From NCBI GenBank assembly GCA_009928665.1, contig SACF01000031.1, forward strand, positions 1-48,150: a DNA stretch of 48,150 nucleotides, written 5' to 3'. The stretch's first letter is position 1. Every line of letters begins with the position of its first letter. Made by a program: the position numbers and the translations under genes. Of this stretch, positions 32,815 through 44,595 are shown in pieces. This DNA comes from Alphaproteobacteria bacterium (GTDB taxonomy: Bacteria > Bacteroidota > Bacteroidia > Bacteroidales > FEN-979). Below the pieces are notes generated by a model that searched no databases, had not been told where the DNA came from, and worked only from the letters and a program-made list of their open reading frames with translations.

Positions 32815-33981
32815 ATGAATCAGAACACAGAAAAGAAAAAGTTTGTTTTCACCAAAGAATCCCTGAAAAAGAAATTCCGCATATCTGAATTTCTGTCGGA
32901 AAAGATCATTACTTCGGTCGCATTTCTTTCGATTGCAATTATTATTCTGATCTTTTTCTTTGTTTTTCGTGAGACCATGCCGATTTTTAAATCGCAGACT
33001 GCTGCCGATTCACAACCGGCCACGACAATGGTCCAGGAACAATATGGGGTTGATTCCTCCGTGATCCTGAATGATCAGGGACAGGAGCAGTATGGTGTGG
33101 ATTCAACGGTTATGGTAAATGCCAACGGGCAGGAACAATACGGAGTTACGGAATCCGGATTGCAGGATACCGAAGAAGTCAGCAGTACCGAAAACGAAGC
33201 AGGCAGCGAACATGAAGTCGCTGTATTGAAAAGTCTTGTGGGAAAAGATTGGCTTCCGGTATCGGATCATCCGCGATACGGGCTGATCCCGTTATTTGTA
33301 GGAACGCTGAAGATTACCCTTCTCGCGATACTTTTTGCAGCGCCCATAGCAATTCTGGCGGCATTATTCACAGCTGCCTTTGCACCAAACTGGCTCAGAG
33401 AGATTATAAAGCCTGCCATTGAGCTGTTGGCTGGTTTTCCATCGGTGGTCATAGGCTTTTTTGCACTGATGGTAATGGCCAGTTTTTTCCAGGGAATCTT
33501 TGGATATGAGAGCAGGTTAAATGCATTTGTGGGTGGTATTGCGATGGCGCTTGCTGCCATTCCGATCATTTACACGATCACAGAAGATGCATTGACCGCG
33601 ATACCGGCCTCGTATAAGGAGGCGAGCCTGGCGCTGGGCGCCACGAAATGGCAAACGGCCCTGTTTGTCACCTTGCCGGCAGCAACGCCCGGAATCTTTG
33701 CCGCGATTCTTCTCGGGATCGGCCGCGTGTTCGGTGAAACCATGATCGCTTTGATGGCAACCGGAAATGCCGCAATGACCTCCGCCAATCCCTTTGAATC
33801 GGTCAGGACCCTCGCGGCGACCATCGGCGCTGAAATGGCTGAGGTGGTTTTTGGCGACACCCATTACAGTGTACTTTTTCTGATCGGCTCATTACTCTTC
33901 ATTTTTACGTTCGGACTTAATGCATTGGCCGAATTTTATATCAAAGGAAAATTAGTCAGACGTTTTCAGGGAAAATCGTGA
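32815..33981 (+). CDS. pstC: Phosphate ABC transporter, permease PstC, with a repeat-bearing periplasmic insert
   Basis: PstC forms the phosphate channel with PstA. Membrane helix 1 lies near residues 30-51 and is followed by an unusual hydrophilic stretch (about 60-145) before the remaining helices. The permease signature (EASLALGATKWQTALFVTLPA) is present in the C-terminal half. The insert contains three tandem 16-residue units, each starting QEQYGV (residues 74, 90 and 106). At 388 residues it is longer than the classic PstC of about 300-320. The stop overlaps the pstA start by one base (TGATG), so translation is coupled. Confidence 0.94.
   Translation: MNQNTEKKKFVFTKESLKKKFRISEFLSEKIITSVAFLSIAIIILIFFFVFRETMPIFKSQTAADSQPATTMVQEQYGVDSSVILNDQGQEQYGVDSTVMVNANGQEQYGVTESGLQDTEEVSSTENEAGSEHEVAVLKSLVGKDWLPVSDHPRYGLIPLFVGTLKITLLAILFAAPIAILAALFTAAFAPNWLREIIKPAIELLAGFPSVVIGFFALMVMASFFQGIFGYESRLNAFVGGIAMALAAIPIIYTITEDALTAIPASYKEASLALGATKWQTALFVTLPAATPGIFAAILLGIGRVFGETMIALMATGNAAMTSANPFESVRTLAATIGAEMAEVVFGDTHYSVLFLIGSLLFIFTFGLNALAEFYIKGKLVRRFQGKS
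33034..33177 (+). repeat. Three tandem 48-bp units inside pstC
   Basis: The encoded units start QEQYGVDSSVILNDQG, QEQYGVDSTVMVNANG and QEQYGVTESGLQDTEE. The first two differ at few positions and the third is diverged after QEQYGV. The DNA copies differ at synonymous sites, so the repeat is not a very recent slippage product. Confidence 0.8.
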
Positions 33982-34889
33982 TGAAAAAGGGGAACAGAAA
34001 ACGTATAATCGGAGGGATCTTTACAGGGGCTACAGGCCTATCGGCGTTCCTGATCATCGCAATTATCATCCTTATTCTTGTTGTGATCATACTGGGAGGA
34101 AAAGAGACTTTTTCCTGGGAATTCCTGACTGCATTTCCTGAGGATGGAATGTTAAAGGGGGGAATATTCCCCGCGATTTACGGCACCGCCATGTTGGTTC
34201 TCATCATGTCGGTTGCCGCGGTCCCTTTTGGAACGCTTACGGCCATCTATCTGACGGAGTACGCGGGCGAAAAGTCGGTGCTGGCGCAGACCATCCGGTT
34301 CGCGGTAAGGACGCTTGCAACCGTGCCTTCCATTATTTTCGGTTTGTTCGGGCTGGGATTTTTCATCCGGTTCGTTGGGACGGGGATGGACACCGTTTTT
34401 TTAGGTGGGGAGTTGAAATGGGGGCAACCCAATATACTTTGGGCAAGCCTGACCATGGCCCTGTTGACGCTACCCGTGGTTATTGTTTCTGTCGAAGAGG
34501 CCATCCGTGCCGTTCCCCGGGAGTTGCGTGAAGCCAGCCTTGCCCTGGGAGCCACCAAATGGCAAACCATCAGGAACATCGTGATCCCGGGTTCTTTTTC
34601 CGGGATCCTTACCGGTACCATCCTCGCTGTCAGCCGCGGCGCTGGTGAAGTTGCGCCGATCCTGTTTACGGGAGCCGCTTACTATCTTGCTACACTGCCT
34701 GCTTCGCTCAGTGATCAGTTCATGAATCTGGGGTATCATATTTATATCCTGTCGACTCAGTCATCAAATGTCGATAAAACCCTGCCCATTCAGTTTGCGA
34801 CTACCCTGGTGCTGTTGATACTGACCTTTGTACTTAACTTTACAGCCGTCATTATCCGTTCAGGAATCAGAAAAAGGAGGGCAAAATAA
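33981..34889 (+). CDS. pstA: Phosphate ABC transporter, permease PstA
   Basis: This is the second permease subunit of the inner-membrane phosphate importer. About six membrane helices are visible (LSAFLIIAIIILILVVIILG near the start and VLLILTFVLNFTAVII near the end). The ATPase-contacting loop reads LREASLALGATKWQTIRNIV. The ATG at 33981 overlaps the last base of the pstC stop; a GTG three bases earlier would lie inside the pstC stop region and is less likely. pstB follows after 19 bp. Confidence 0.95.
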   Translation: MKKGNRKRIIGGIFTGATGLSAFLIIAIIILILVVIILGGKETFSWEFLTAFPEDGMLKGGIFPAIYGTAMLVLIMSVAAVPFGTLTAIYLTEYAGEKSVLAQTIRFAVRTLATVPSIIFGLFGLGFFIRFVGTGMDTVFLGGELKWGQPNILWASLTMALLTLPVVIVSVEEAIRAVPRELREASLALGATKWQTIRNIVIPGSFSGILTGTILAVSRGAGEVAPILFTGAAYYLATLPASLSDQFMNLGYHIYILSTQSSNVDKTLPIQFATTLVLLILTFVLNFTAVIIRSGIRKRRAK

Positions 34890-34908
34890 TCAAATCCCAA
34901 CTGTGTAA

Positions 34909-35667
34909 ATGAAAGAATTTAAAATCAGGACCCAGGATCTGACGCTTTTTTACGGTGAAAAAATGGCGCTGAACTCCATTTCCATGGATATTCCTGAAAA
35001 AGAGGTAACTGCATTTATCGGTCCGTCGGGTTGCGGAAAGTCGACCTTTTTACGAACCCTGAACCGGATGAATGATCTGATCCCCAATGTAAGTATCACG
35101 GGCGAAGTGATAATCGACGGGGTAAACATCTATGATAAACAGATTGATGTGGTTAACCTCAGGAAAAAGATCGGAATGGTATTCCAAAAGTCCAACCCCT
35201 TTGCGAAATCGATCTTTGAAAATGTCGCTTACGGACCCCGGATCAATGGAATTAACAACCGGACGGAGCTTCAGGATATTGTTGAAACATCCCTGAAAAA
35301 AGCATTTATCTGGGAAGAGGTTAAAGACCGGCTCCACGATTCAGCGCTCGGACTTTCCGGGGGGCAACAACAACGAATGTGCATTGCACGTACCCTTGCC
35401 GTAGAGCCTGAAATCATCCTGATGGATGAACCGGCAAGCGCCCTTGATCCCATTTCAACTGCCAAAATTGAGGAGCTGATTTTCGAGCTGAAACGGAATT
35501 ATACCATCGTTATCGTGACCCATAACATGCAACAGGCTGCCCGGGTAAGCGACTATACCGCCTTCTTTTATCTCGGAGAACTGATCGAACACGGGAAAAC
35601 CAGGAAAATTTTCACTACACCCGATAAGAAACAAACCGAGGATTACATTACGGGAAGATTTGGATAA
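34909..35667 (+). CDS. pstB: Phosphate ABC transporter, ATP-binding protein
   Basis: PstB powers phosphate import by ATP hydrolysis. Walker A is GPSGCGKST, the ABC signature [15 protein letters not shown], Walker [14 protein letters not shown] and the switch histidine lies in VTHNM. The segment [18 protein letters not shown] is typical of PstB. The length of 252 residues is normal. It lies between pstA and phoU on one transcript. Confidence 0.97.
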   Translation: MKEFKIRTQDLTLFYGEKMALNSISMDIPEKEVTAFIGPSGCGKSTFLRTLNRMNDLIPNVSITGEVIIDGVNIYDKQIDVVNLRKKIGMVFQKSNPFAKSIFENVAYGPRINGINNRTELQDIVETSLKKAFIWEEVKDRLHDSALGLSGGQQQRMCIARTLAVEPEIILMDEPASALDPISTAKIEELIFELKRNYTIVIVTHNMQQAARVSDYTAFFYLGELIEHGKTRKIFTTPDKKQTEDYITGRFG

Positions 35668-35720
35668 ATCCTATTCGCTATTGCATAATACCTGAATTAT
35701 TAATTTAACACATCTCACAC

Positions 35721-36461
35721 ATGGAACGGCATTTTGAACAGGAACTGGATAAGCTGAACAAGCGGTTGATAAAAATGGGAAACCTGGTCGCCTTACAGGT
35801 TCACAACGCGCTGGAGGCATTGTTGAACTGTGATCTGGACCTGGCCCGCACCGTGATCGAAAATGACAACAAGGTCGACCGGCTTGATGTGAAAATCGAT
35901 AAGCTTTGTCAACGGATCTTTGCACTGACCCAACCGGTTGCCACGGATCTGCGATTGATCATGGCTGCGCTGAAAATGAACAACGACCTGGAACGTATGG
36001 GTGACCAGGCAGTGAACATTGCTTCAAAGGTAGAAGGGATCAGCGAGTACCGCGAAATCACCGGCACTTTGCATATGGATGAACTGGCAGGAATGGCCGA
36101 CATGATCGTCCAGGATGTCAATACGCTGATCGGTAACCGGAACCCGGTTTTTGTCAGGGACATTTTTCAAATGGCCAATCTGATCGAAGACAAGGCACAG
36201 GCGATTTCAACCCGGATTTTTGACGAAATGATGCATAAGAGTGAGGTTATCATGGTCGCGACCCATTTGCTGATCGTTCTGACCCAGATTGAGCGGATTG
36301 CCGGGTATTCGACAAACATCGCTGAATCGGTTTATTTTATTGCGGAAGGGAAAATGATCAAGCATAAAAAAACATTCCGCAGCGGGGTTGATACGCTTCC
36401 CGGAGCAGATATGGATTCCACTGTGCACCCGTCGGACGAAAATACCGCTGAACAATCTTAG
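35721..36461 (+). CDS. phoU: Phosphate signalling protein PhoU
   Basis: PhoU is a helical protein that links the Pst transporter to the phosphate-sensing kinase and limits phosphate uptake. Two copies of the PhoU three-helix repeat are seen, with the metal-binding E/D-rich motif DLERMGDQAVNIA in the first repeat and QIERIAGYSTNIAE in the second. The C-terminal 25 residues are an extra polar tail. It is the last gene of the operon and ends 7 bp from the stop of the convergent hybrid kinase. No phoR/phoB pair lies in the window. Confidence 0.95.
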   Translation: MERHFEQELDKLNKRLIKMGNLVALQVHNALEALLNCDLDLARTVIENDNKVDRLDVKIDKLCQRIFALTQPVATDLRLIMAALKMNNDLERMGDQAVNIASKVEGISEYREITGTLHMDELAGMADMIVQDVNTLIGNRNPVFVRDIFQMANLIEDKAQAISTRIFDEMMHKSEVIMVATHLLIVLTQIERIAGYSTNIAESVYFIAEGKMIKHKKTFRSGVDTLPGADMDSTVHPSDENTAEQS

Positions 36462-36468
36462 ATCATCC

Positions 36469-39400
36469 TTATTTATGCAGCCAGACCCTAAGGAGGGTTA
36501 GTAATTTTTCGGTTTGCACCGGTTTTGACAGGTAGTCGCTGGCACCCGCCTCAATGCATTTTTCGCGGTCGCCTTTCATCGCTTTGGCGGTTACTGCGAT
36601 AATAGGCAGATTCTGGAACCGTTGGTCTTTTCTGATCTCTCGCATGGCGGTGTACCCGTCGACCTCAGGCATCATGATGTCCATCAGTACAAGGTTGGTG
36701 TCGGGATGGGCCATTAGTTTTTCAATCCCTTCGCGACCGTTTTTACCGACAAGGATCTGTACCTTTTTTTCTTCCAGGATCTTGGATAAGACAAAAACAT
36801 TGCGCATATCGTCGTCGCAAATAAGGATCTTTTTGTTCTCAAATACCATATCGGGCAGAAAACTGGAGGAGGTATGTTCTTCACCGGCCTCAGGCTGCCG
36901 GGAAACCATTAGGGGTTCTTCGGGTTCTGTTTCGATCTTTTTGTCGGGGTTCTCTTTTCTGACTACAGGGTAAACCTGGTCGGAGGGAGATTGGAAATCA
37001 ATAATATTTACCGGCAGCAGGAGGGTGAAGGTAGATCCTTTATTTTCCTTGCTTTCGAGGTGTATCTCTCCGCCCAGTAACCGTGCAAGGCTTCTGGAGA
37101 TAGTAAGGCCCAGCCCGGTGCCCCCGAATTTTCGGCTGATCGTGCCATCAGCCTGCTGGAACGCTTCAAAGATTACTTTTGACTTCTCTTCCGAGATTCC
37201 GATCCCGGTATCAGAAACCCGGATGGCAATGGTATTCGTGGGATTCAGGGCTGCATTGGAAAAGCTGGTCTTTGGGTCGGGCATGCCGATCCTGAGAACC
37301 ACACCCCCTTTTTCGGTGAATTTTATAGCATTCGACATCAGGTTCTTGATGATCTGCATGACCTTTTGCGTGTCGGTCATGATATAATCGGGAAGTCCGG
37401 GATCGATAACCGTTTTGAGTGAAATGCCCTTTTTATTTGTTATGGGCGAGAAGGTGCGTTGAACATGTTCCTGAAGTTCTTCCAGATTCATCTCTTCAAC
37501 TTCAATCTCAGTCTTGCCTGCTTCCACCTTTGAAAGATCGAGAATATCATTGATCAGCTCCAGCAGATCCTTACCGGAGGCATTGATAACAGTGGCATAT
37601 TCAACTTCATCAGAAGTCATGACCTGATTCTTGTTTGAGGCCAACAGTTCTGAAAGAACCAGAATGCTGTTCAGCGGAGTCCGCAGTTCGTGCGACATAT
37701 TGGCCAGAAATTCGGATTTGTACCGGCTGGCAATCTCCAGCGCTTCGGCTTTTTGCCTGATCTCCTGCTGAGCATCGAGGAGCGCCTCATTCTTCTTCCG
37801 GATGTCATCGCGCTGCAACTCCAGTACCTTCGACCGCTCTTCGAGTTCTTCGTTAATAACCCGGAGTTCTTCCTGCTGATGCTGCAGGTTTTCTTCAGAG
37901 AGCCTCAGCGCTTTGGTCTGTTCTTCCAGTTCCTGGTTTATTTGCCGGAGTTCCTCCTTTTGCATGACGAGCTCTTTGGCTTGCTCCTGTGTTTTTGACA
38001 ACAGTTCCTGAACCCTTTCACGCGACCGGGCCGTGTTGATGGCGACCGCGATGTTGTCGATCGACACCTCAAGGAAGGTTTGTTTTTGAGTGTCGAACGG
38101 TTCAAAAGACCCAAGTTCGATCACTCCGATCAATTGTCCTTCAAACAAAACCGGACTGATGATAAAATGTTGGGGTCGGACCTTTTCGGGGCCAATGTTC
38201 ACCTCCGGCGCAGGATGTTCCGTTGCAAAAAAGGTGATCGTTTTATGTTCCCTGGCCGATTGTCCGATCAATCCTTCACCGATCGCGAGGTTTTTTTCCC
38301 GGGCTTTCTCGAGGGAATAGGCAAAAGTGGATGCAACTGACAGCATCCTGTTGTCGTTAAGAAGGTAAACGAACCCGATCTGGGCATTCAGGTAATGGCA
38401 CAGGAAAGTGATGATCTCTTCGGAAAGATCGGTTATGCTTTTTTCACCGCGGATTTTCAGTCCAAGTTCGTTGATCCCCGTTTTGAGCCAGTCCTGGTTC
38501 ATGATCTCAATGGAAGCTTCGCGAAGCTTCATGGTCATTTCATAAAGGGCAATGCCCAGGGTGTCGTGTTCGCTGCGGGGCATGACGTTGGTGGAGTAAT
38601 CGCCACTGGCGATGGAACGTGCCTGTTTGACGACATTTTTGAAGCTGTCGACCATCTGATTCATCGAGATGGCCATGACATCTTTATCGCTGCGCACCGT
38701 GACGGTTTTGCTGTAATCGCCCAGAGCTACCGATTGACTTACGTCGGAAAATGACCGGAGGGAGTGCACCAGCCAGTTGAAGGTGTCCTTCATCTCTCCT
38801 ACTTCATTGTTTGCCACGCGGATGTCGCGAAGGATCAGCTCTCCATGGGCAACCTGTTTGGCCCATTCCGAGATTTTCTTGATGGGACCCACGAAACGTC
38901 TTGTAACAAAGGTCGAGATGATCAGCACCATAATGGTGGTGATAATGAGTGAGATTTTTGCAAACGAAGAGAGTTCCCTGGCAACCATGTGGGCTTCATC
39001 CTGATCGATCTCTTCCACCAATGCCCAGTTAACCCCGTACTTTTCAAGGATGTCGATATTCCGGTACAGACCCATCACAACCGTTCCCTTTGAGTTCTTG
39101 TAAATACTTACCTCTTCGGTGATGGTCTTACCGTCGGGAGCAAGGGTGATGTTGTTTACTTTAACACCCTGCCAGGTCCGGGTCTTCTCATTTTCTTCAC
39201 TGGAAGTCAGTATTTGCGATCGTTCGCTTACTTTGCTTGCAGACCTTAGTTTCAGGTCGACCCCGATCAGGTAAACGTGGCCGGTACTGCCGAATCCTAT
39301 TCCGAATTGGAGGATTTTGTTGATTTTTTCGGGGGTCATACTGATGGCGATCACACCCAGTTTTTCCCGCTTGCTGTCGTAAACCGGCTGCCCCAGGAAT

Positions 39401-40026
39401 CCGCACAGTTCGTTGTTGACGGGGGGATAGTATTCCAGGTCGGAGAACATCGGTTTTTCTGTGACCAGGATGCGGGAACAGGTCTTCCCGAATGCTGTGG
39501 ATCCCAGTTCTCCGGTAAAGAGGTCTGCTCCCAGATCGGAATCCTCATGAAGCTCGAACAGGATCCGGCCCTTGATATTGATGAAATATATATTCCGGAT
39601 GCCTTCGGGACGATACGTTTTAAGGAAGGTCTGCCGGAGTTCTTCCGACAAGGTTTCCCAATTGCGCGTATCGGGAAGTGTGCTGGTTTTACCCGATTTG
39701 GCATAATCCCGCTGCAATCCTTCAAATTGTGAAAGGGTCCGGTTGTCGTCTGCCACATCGTTGACGAAATCGGCGATATCCTGAAAATAGTTGTTCAGGT
39801 AATTCATCCGGAGCTGTGAAGTAGTGAAGAGCGATTTCTTTGCCATTACATTCAGTCCCTGGTAATAGTAAAGAAAATTGATAAAGCTCAGCGTGGCCAG
39901 CGGAACCAATGAAATGACCAGGAACCAGAGGAGCATTGCCTTACCGATTCCCATGTTTTTCAAGGTGCGGTAATCGAATTCCGATACCGATCGGATTAAC
40001 TTTTTCCAGGCGTTCACGATGGACAT
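36469..40026 (-). CDS. Membrane hybrid histidine kinase: dCache-like sensor, HAMP, GAF, HisKA, HATPase, receiver
   Basis: The protein of 1185 residues has membrane helix 1 near 29-52. A large periplasmic sensor (about 55-345) of the double-Cache type follows (YFINIKGRILFELHEDSDLG, LGVIAISMTPEKINKILQFG), with membrane helix 2 near 350-373. HAMP (GPIKKISEWAKQV) and a second HAMP-like segment, a GAF domain near 520-665 and a coiled coil come next. HisKA has its histidine near 778 (MSHELRTPL). HATPase (MSNAIKFTEKGG, DTGIGI, GGTGLGL) and a receiver with its aspartate near 1115 (LMDIMMPEVDGY) end the chain. It lies 18 bp downstream of the second hybrid kinase gene, so the two are probably co-transcribed and may form a phosphorelay. 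The ligand is unknown. Confidence 0.93.
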   Translation of the reverse strand: MSIVNAWKKLIRSVSEFDYRTLKNMGIGKAMLLWFLVISLVPLATLSFINFLYYYQGLNVMAKKSLFTTSQLRMNYLNNYFQDIADFVNDVADDNRTLSQFEGLQRDYAKSGKTSTLPDTRNWETLSEELRQTFLKTYRPEGIRNIYFINIKGRILFELHEDSDLGADLFTGELGSTAFGKTCSRILVTEKPMFSDLEYYPPVNNELCGFLGQPVYDSKREKLGVIAISMTPEKINKILQFGIGFGSTGHVYLIGVDLKLRSASKVSERSQILTSSEENEKTRTWQGVKVNNITLAPDGKTITEEVSIYKNSKGTVVMGLYRNIDILEKYGVNWALVEEIDQDEAHMVARELSSFAKISLIITTIMVLIISTFVTRRFVGPIKKISEWAKQVAHGELILRDIRVANNEVGEMKDTFNWLVHSLRSFSDVSQSVALGDYSKTVTVRSDKDVMAISMNQMVDSFKNVVKQARSIASGDYSTNVMPRSEHDTLGIALYEMTMKLREASIEIMNQDWLKTGINELGLKIRGEKSITDLSEEIITFLCHYLNAQIGFVYLLNDNRMLSVASTFAYSLEKAREKNLAIGEGLIGQSAREHKTITFFATEHPAPEVNIGPEKVRPQHFIISPVLFEGQLIGVIELGSFEPFDTQKQTFLEVSIDNIAVAINTARSRERVQELLSKTQEQAKELVMQKEELRQINQELEEQTKALRLSEENLQHQQEELRVINEELEERSKVLELQRDDIRKKNEALLDAQQEIRQKAEALEIASRYKSEFLANMSHELRTPLNSILVLSELLASNKNQVMTSDEVEYATVINASGKDLLELINDILDLSKVEAGKTEIEVEEMNLEELQEHVQRTFSPITNKKGISLKTVIDPGLPDYIMTDTQKVMQIIKNLMSNAIKFTEKGGVVLRIGMPDPKTSFSNAALNPTNTIAIRVSDTGIGISEEKSKVIFEAFQQADGTISRKFGGTGLGLTISRSLARLLGGEIHLESKENKGSTFTLLLPVNIIDFQSPSDQVYPVVRKENPDKKIETEPEEPLMVSRQPEAGEEHTSSSFLPDMVFENKKILICDDDMRNVFVLSKILEEKKVQILVGKNGREGIEKLMAHPDTNLVLMDIMMPEVDGYTAMREIRKDQRFQNLPIIAVTAKAMKGDREKCIEAGASDYLSKPVQTEKLLTLLRVWLHK

Positions 40027-40044
40027 ATTAGGGTCGACGAATTT

Positions 40045-42078
<2,034 letters not shown>

Positions 42079-42144
42079 GATGCATGATTTTTCGCCCTGG
42101 GGCTGTTTGAAGATGACCGGCTGACGGCTTCAAAGTATTCATGA

Positions 42145-42152
42145 CAAATGTA
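42145..42152 (-). promoter_or_regulatory. -7 promoter box of the hybrid kinase pair
   Basis: The minus strand reads TACATTTG, an exact TAnnTTTG match, 66 nt upstream of the kinase ATG at 42078. It is divergent from the transporter promoter. Confidence 0.38.
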
Positions 42153-42184
42153 TTATAAAATAACATATCACCGAAAAAATCCGT

Positions 42185-42192
42185 TATTTTTG
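42185..42192 (+). promoter_or_regulatory. -7 promoter box of the sugar transporter gene
   Basis: TATTTTTG is an exact TAnnTTTG match, 34 nt before the ATG at 42227. Confidence 0.4.
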
Positions 42193-42226
42193 CCGCTGCT
42201 TTCATCCTTTTTCTGAAAATCAGGCC

Positions 42227-43567
42227 ATGACGAATCCTTTACTCGCCCGGGAAACCCGGCAGAAGAATAGCAGTTATTTCATTTCGATCTCCATCATCGG
42301 TATTTTTTTCTTCATCTTCGGATTTGTCACCTGGCTTAATTCGGTGCTGATCCCGTTTCTGAAGATCGCCTGCGAAAAGAACAATTTTGAATCCTATTTT
42401 GTCGCATTCGCTTTTTACATCTCCTATTTTGTCATGGCGATCCCTTCTTCGTGGGTGCTTCACAAACTGGGCTTTAAAAACGGCATGTCGCTGGGACTGA
42501 TCCTGATGGCCCTGGGTGCGTTGATCTTCATTCCCGCGGCCTATTCGAGGATGTTCGGATTGTTTCTGACTGGGTTATTCATCCAGGGCACCGGACTGGC
42601 TGTGCTGCAAACTGCTTCCAACCCCTATGTCACCATCCTCGGTCCGATCGAAAGCGCCGCGAAAAGGATCAGCATCATGGGAATCTGCAACAAGATCGCA
42701 GGGGTGATCAGTCCGATCATCCTGGGGGCCATCGTTTTAAAAGGGATGGATCAGTTTGACAAAACAATACTTGATTCGATGGATGCGGTAGCCCGGACCA
42801 CCGCGTTGAATGCGCTGGCCGGAAGGATCATCGTGCCCTATGTAGTCATGGCCGTGGTTTTGGTGATATTGGCCATCCTGCTCCGTTATTCCCCGTTGCC
42901 CGATCTCGACACCGATACGGAGGATGCCTCTACGTCGGCCGCGAACACCGGGAAAAAGAGCATTTTTGATTTCCCGCAACTGGTGTTGGGGGTTGTTGCG
43001 ATCTTTGTTTATGTGGGAGTCGAAGTGGTTGCCGTCGACACCATCATCAATTACGGAAAATCGCAGGGATTTCCCTTCGAATCGGCCAAATATTTTGCCT
43101 CCTACACCCTGGCAGCCATGGTCATCGGATATATCATCGGGATCATTACCATTCCGAAGTACCTGAAACAGGAGCAATCGCTGATGATTTCGGCAGTTTC
43201 AGGTATCGTGTTCAGCCTCCTGGCCATTGTGACCGCCCGCATGCAGGTCAGCGGAACCCTGATGATCGGCGCCCTCTCGCTTCCCTTTGATCTTTCGGTC
43301 TTTTTCATCGCGTTGCTGGGACTGTCAAACGCGGTGATGTGGCCGGCTATCTGGCCCCTGGCCATCGACGGGTTGGGCCGGTTCACCAAGATCGGATCCT
43401 CCCTGCTGATCATGGGAATCGCAGGTGGCGCCCTGATCCCGTTGCTCTACGGATATCTTGTCGACATTTCCGCTCCCCATCTTGCTTATTGGATCACCAT
43501 TCCCTGTTATCTTTTCATCTTTTATTTTGCATTTGCCGGTCACAAACTCCGGTCATGGAATAAATAA
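42227..43567 (+). CDS. Sugar MFS transporter of the FucP/GluP family
   Basis: This inner-membrane proton/sugar symporter has 446 residues and about 12 membrane helices. The family is recognised from FFIFGFVTWLNSVLIPFLK in helix 1, the helix-4 motif GTGLAVLQTASNPYVTILGP and the helix-7 signature FVYVGVEVVAVDTIINYGKS. These are the hallmarks of the fucose/glucose/galactose permease family. The exact sugar cannot be read from the sequence. A sugar-nucleotidyltransferase-like gene follows after 119 bp on the same strand, suggesting import and activation of a sugar. Confidence 0.92.
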   Translation: MTNPLLARETRQKNSSYFISISIIGIFFFIFGFVTWLNSVLIPFLKIACEKNNFESYFVAFAFYISYFVMAIPSSWVLHKLGFKNGMSLGLILMALGALIFIPAAYSRMFGLFLTGLFIQGTGLAVLQTASNPYVTILGPIESAAKRISIMGICNKIAGVISPIILGAIVLKGMDQFDKTILDSMDAVARTTALNALAGRIIVPYVVMAVVLVILAILLRYSPLPDLDTDTEDASTSAANTGKKSIFDFPQLVLGVVAIFVYVGVEVVAVDTIINYGKSQGFPFESAKYFASYTLAAMVIGYIIGIITIPKYLKQEQSLMISAVSGIVFSLLAIVTARMQVSGTLMIGALSLPFDLSVFFIALLGLSNAVMWPAIWPLAIDGLGRFTKIGSSLLIMGIAGGALIPLLYGYLVDISAPHLAYWITIPCYLFIFYFAFAGHKLRSWNK

Positions 43568-43686
43568 GAATACATGAAATATCCATCAGTACACGGTACA
43601 TATGGACCCCTATCGATAACAATGGATATTCAATGTGGCCCGAAAAAAAATAAATATGAGCACATTAAATATATAATTATTAACAA

Positions 43687-44595
43687 ATGAAACCAACCCT
43701 GCTGATTCTTGCAGCCGGCATCGGAAGCCGTTACGGCGGACTGAAACAGCTCGATCCCATCGGACCATCCGGCGAAACCATCATCGATTACTCCATTTAT
43801 GATGCCCTTCGCGCCGGGTTCGGACGCGTCATCTTCATCATCAAGGAGCAGATTGAATCGGAATTCAAGGAGTTCTTTGTGGAACGGCTCAAGGAACAGG
43901 TTCAGGTCGATTATGTTTTTCAGGAGACCTGGATGGTGCCCGAAGGGATCAGAATCCCGGATAACCGGAACAAACCCTGGGGTACCGGCCATGCCGTCAT
44001 GATGGCCGATGGAAAGATCGATGGCCCTTTTGCAGTCATCAATGCCGACGATTTTTACGGACGCGGCGCGTTCCGGGTCTTGGCAGATTATTACCGCAAC
44101 TGGACACCGGCCAGGGCCAACGACTATTGTATGGTGGGCTATCCTGTTGCAAACACCCTCTCGGAATTCGGCGCCGTGTCGCGCGGCGTTTGTCAGACCA
44201 GCCGGGATTCGTTTTTACGGGATGTGGTGGAACGCACGCACATTGAGCGTTTACCCGACCGGATTGCCTGGAAGGACGATAAGGGGCAGTGGAACGACAT
44301 ACCGGAAAACAGTTTGGTTTCGATGAATTTCTGGGGTTTCACGCCCTCTTTCTTCGGATTTCTGAAGGCGGAATTTGAAACCTTTATCCAGCGGAATTCA
44401 CAGGATATCAAGGCCGAGTTTTATATTCCCGGGGTGGTCAATCAACTGATTCAGGGGGGGAAAGCAACGGTTAAAGTACTGGGTTCCGATGATAAATGGT
44501 TTGGTATGACCTACCGGGATGATCGGCCCCGGGTGGTCCGGAGCATCCGGGAACTGGTCAGTCGGGGCGTTTACCCTGAAAAGTTATGGGGTTGA
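43687..44595 (+). CDS. Sugar-nucleotidyltransferase-like protein
   Basis: The protein of 302 residues has a Rossmann-type NTP-transferase fold. The nucleotide-binding signature is LILAAGIGSRYGGLKQ (residues 6-21) and the metal aspartate lies in FAVINADDFYGRGA near 119. Further conserved segments are PWGTGHAVMMADG and MNFWGFTPSFF. These enzymes couple a sugar-1-phosphate to an NTP to make an NDP-sugar. The family is close to UTP-glucose-1-phosphate and mannose-1-phosphate nucleotidylyltransferases, but the subgroup cannot be fixed. Its position after the FucP/GluP-type transporter hints at activation of the imported sugar. Confidence 0.84.
   Translation: MKPTLLILAAGIGSRYGGLKQLDPIGPSGETIIDYSIYDALRAGFGRVIFIIKEQIESEFKEFFVERLKEQVQVDYVFQETWMVPEGIRIPDNRNKPWGTGHAVMMADGKIDGPFAVINADDFYGRGAFRVLADYYRNWTPARANDYCMVGYPVANTLSEFGAVSRGVCQTSRDSFLRDVVERTHIERLPDRIAWKDDKGQWNDIPENSLVSMNFWGFTPSFFGFLKAEFETFIQRNSQDIKAEFYIPGVVNQLIQGGKATVKVLGSDDKWFGMTYRDDRPRVVRSIRELVSRGVYPEKLWG

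Noticed and set aside
33034..33177. CRISPR-like short repeat array
   Set aside because: The three units are directly abutting and in frame within pstC with no spacers; no CRISPR array or cas gene is seen in the window.
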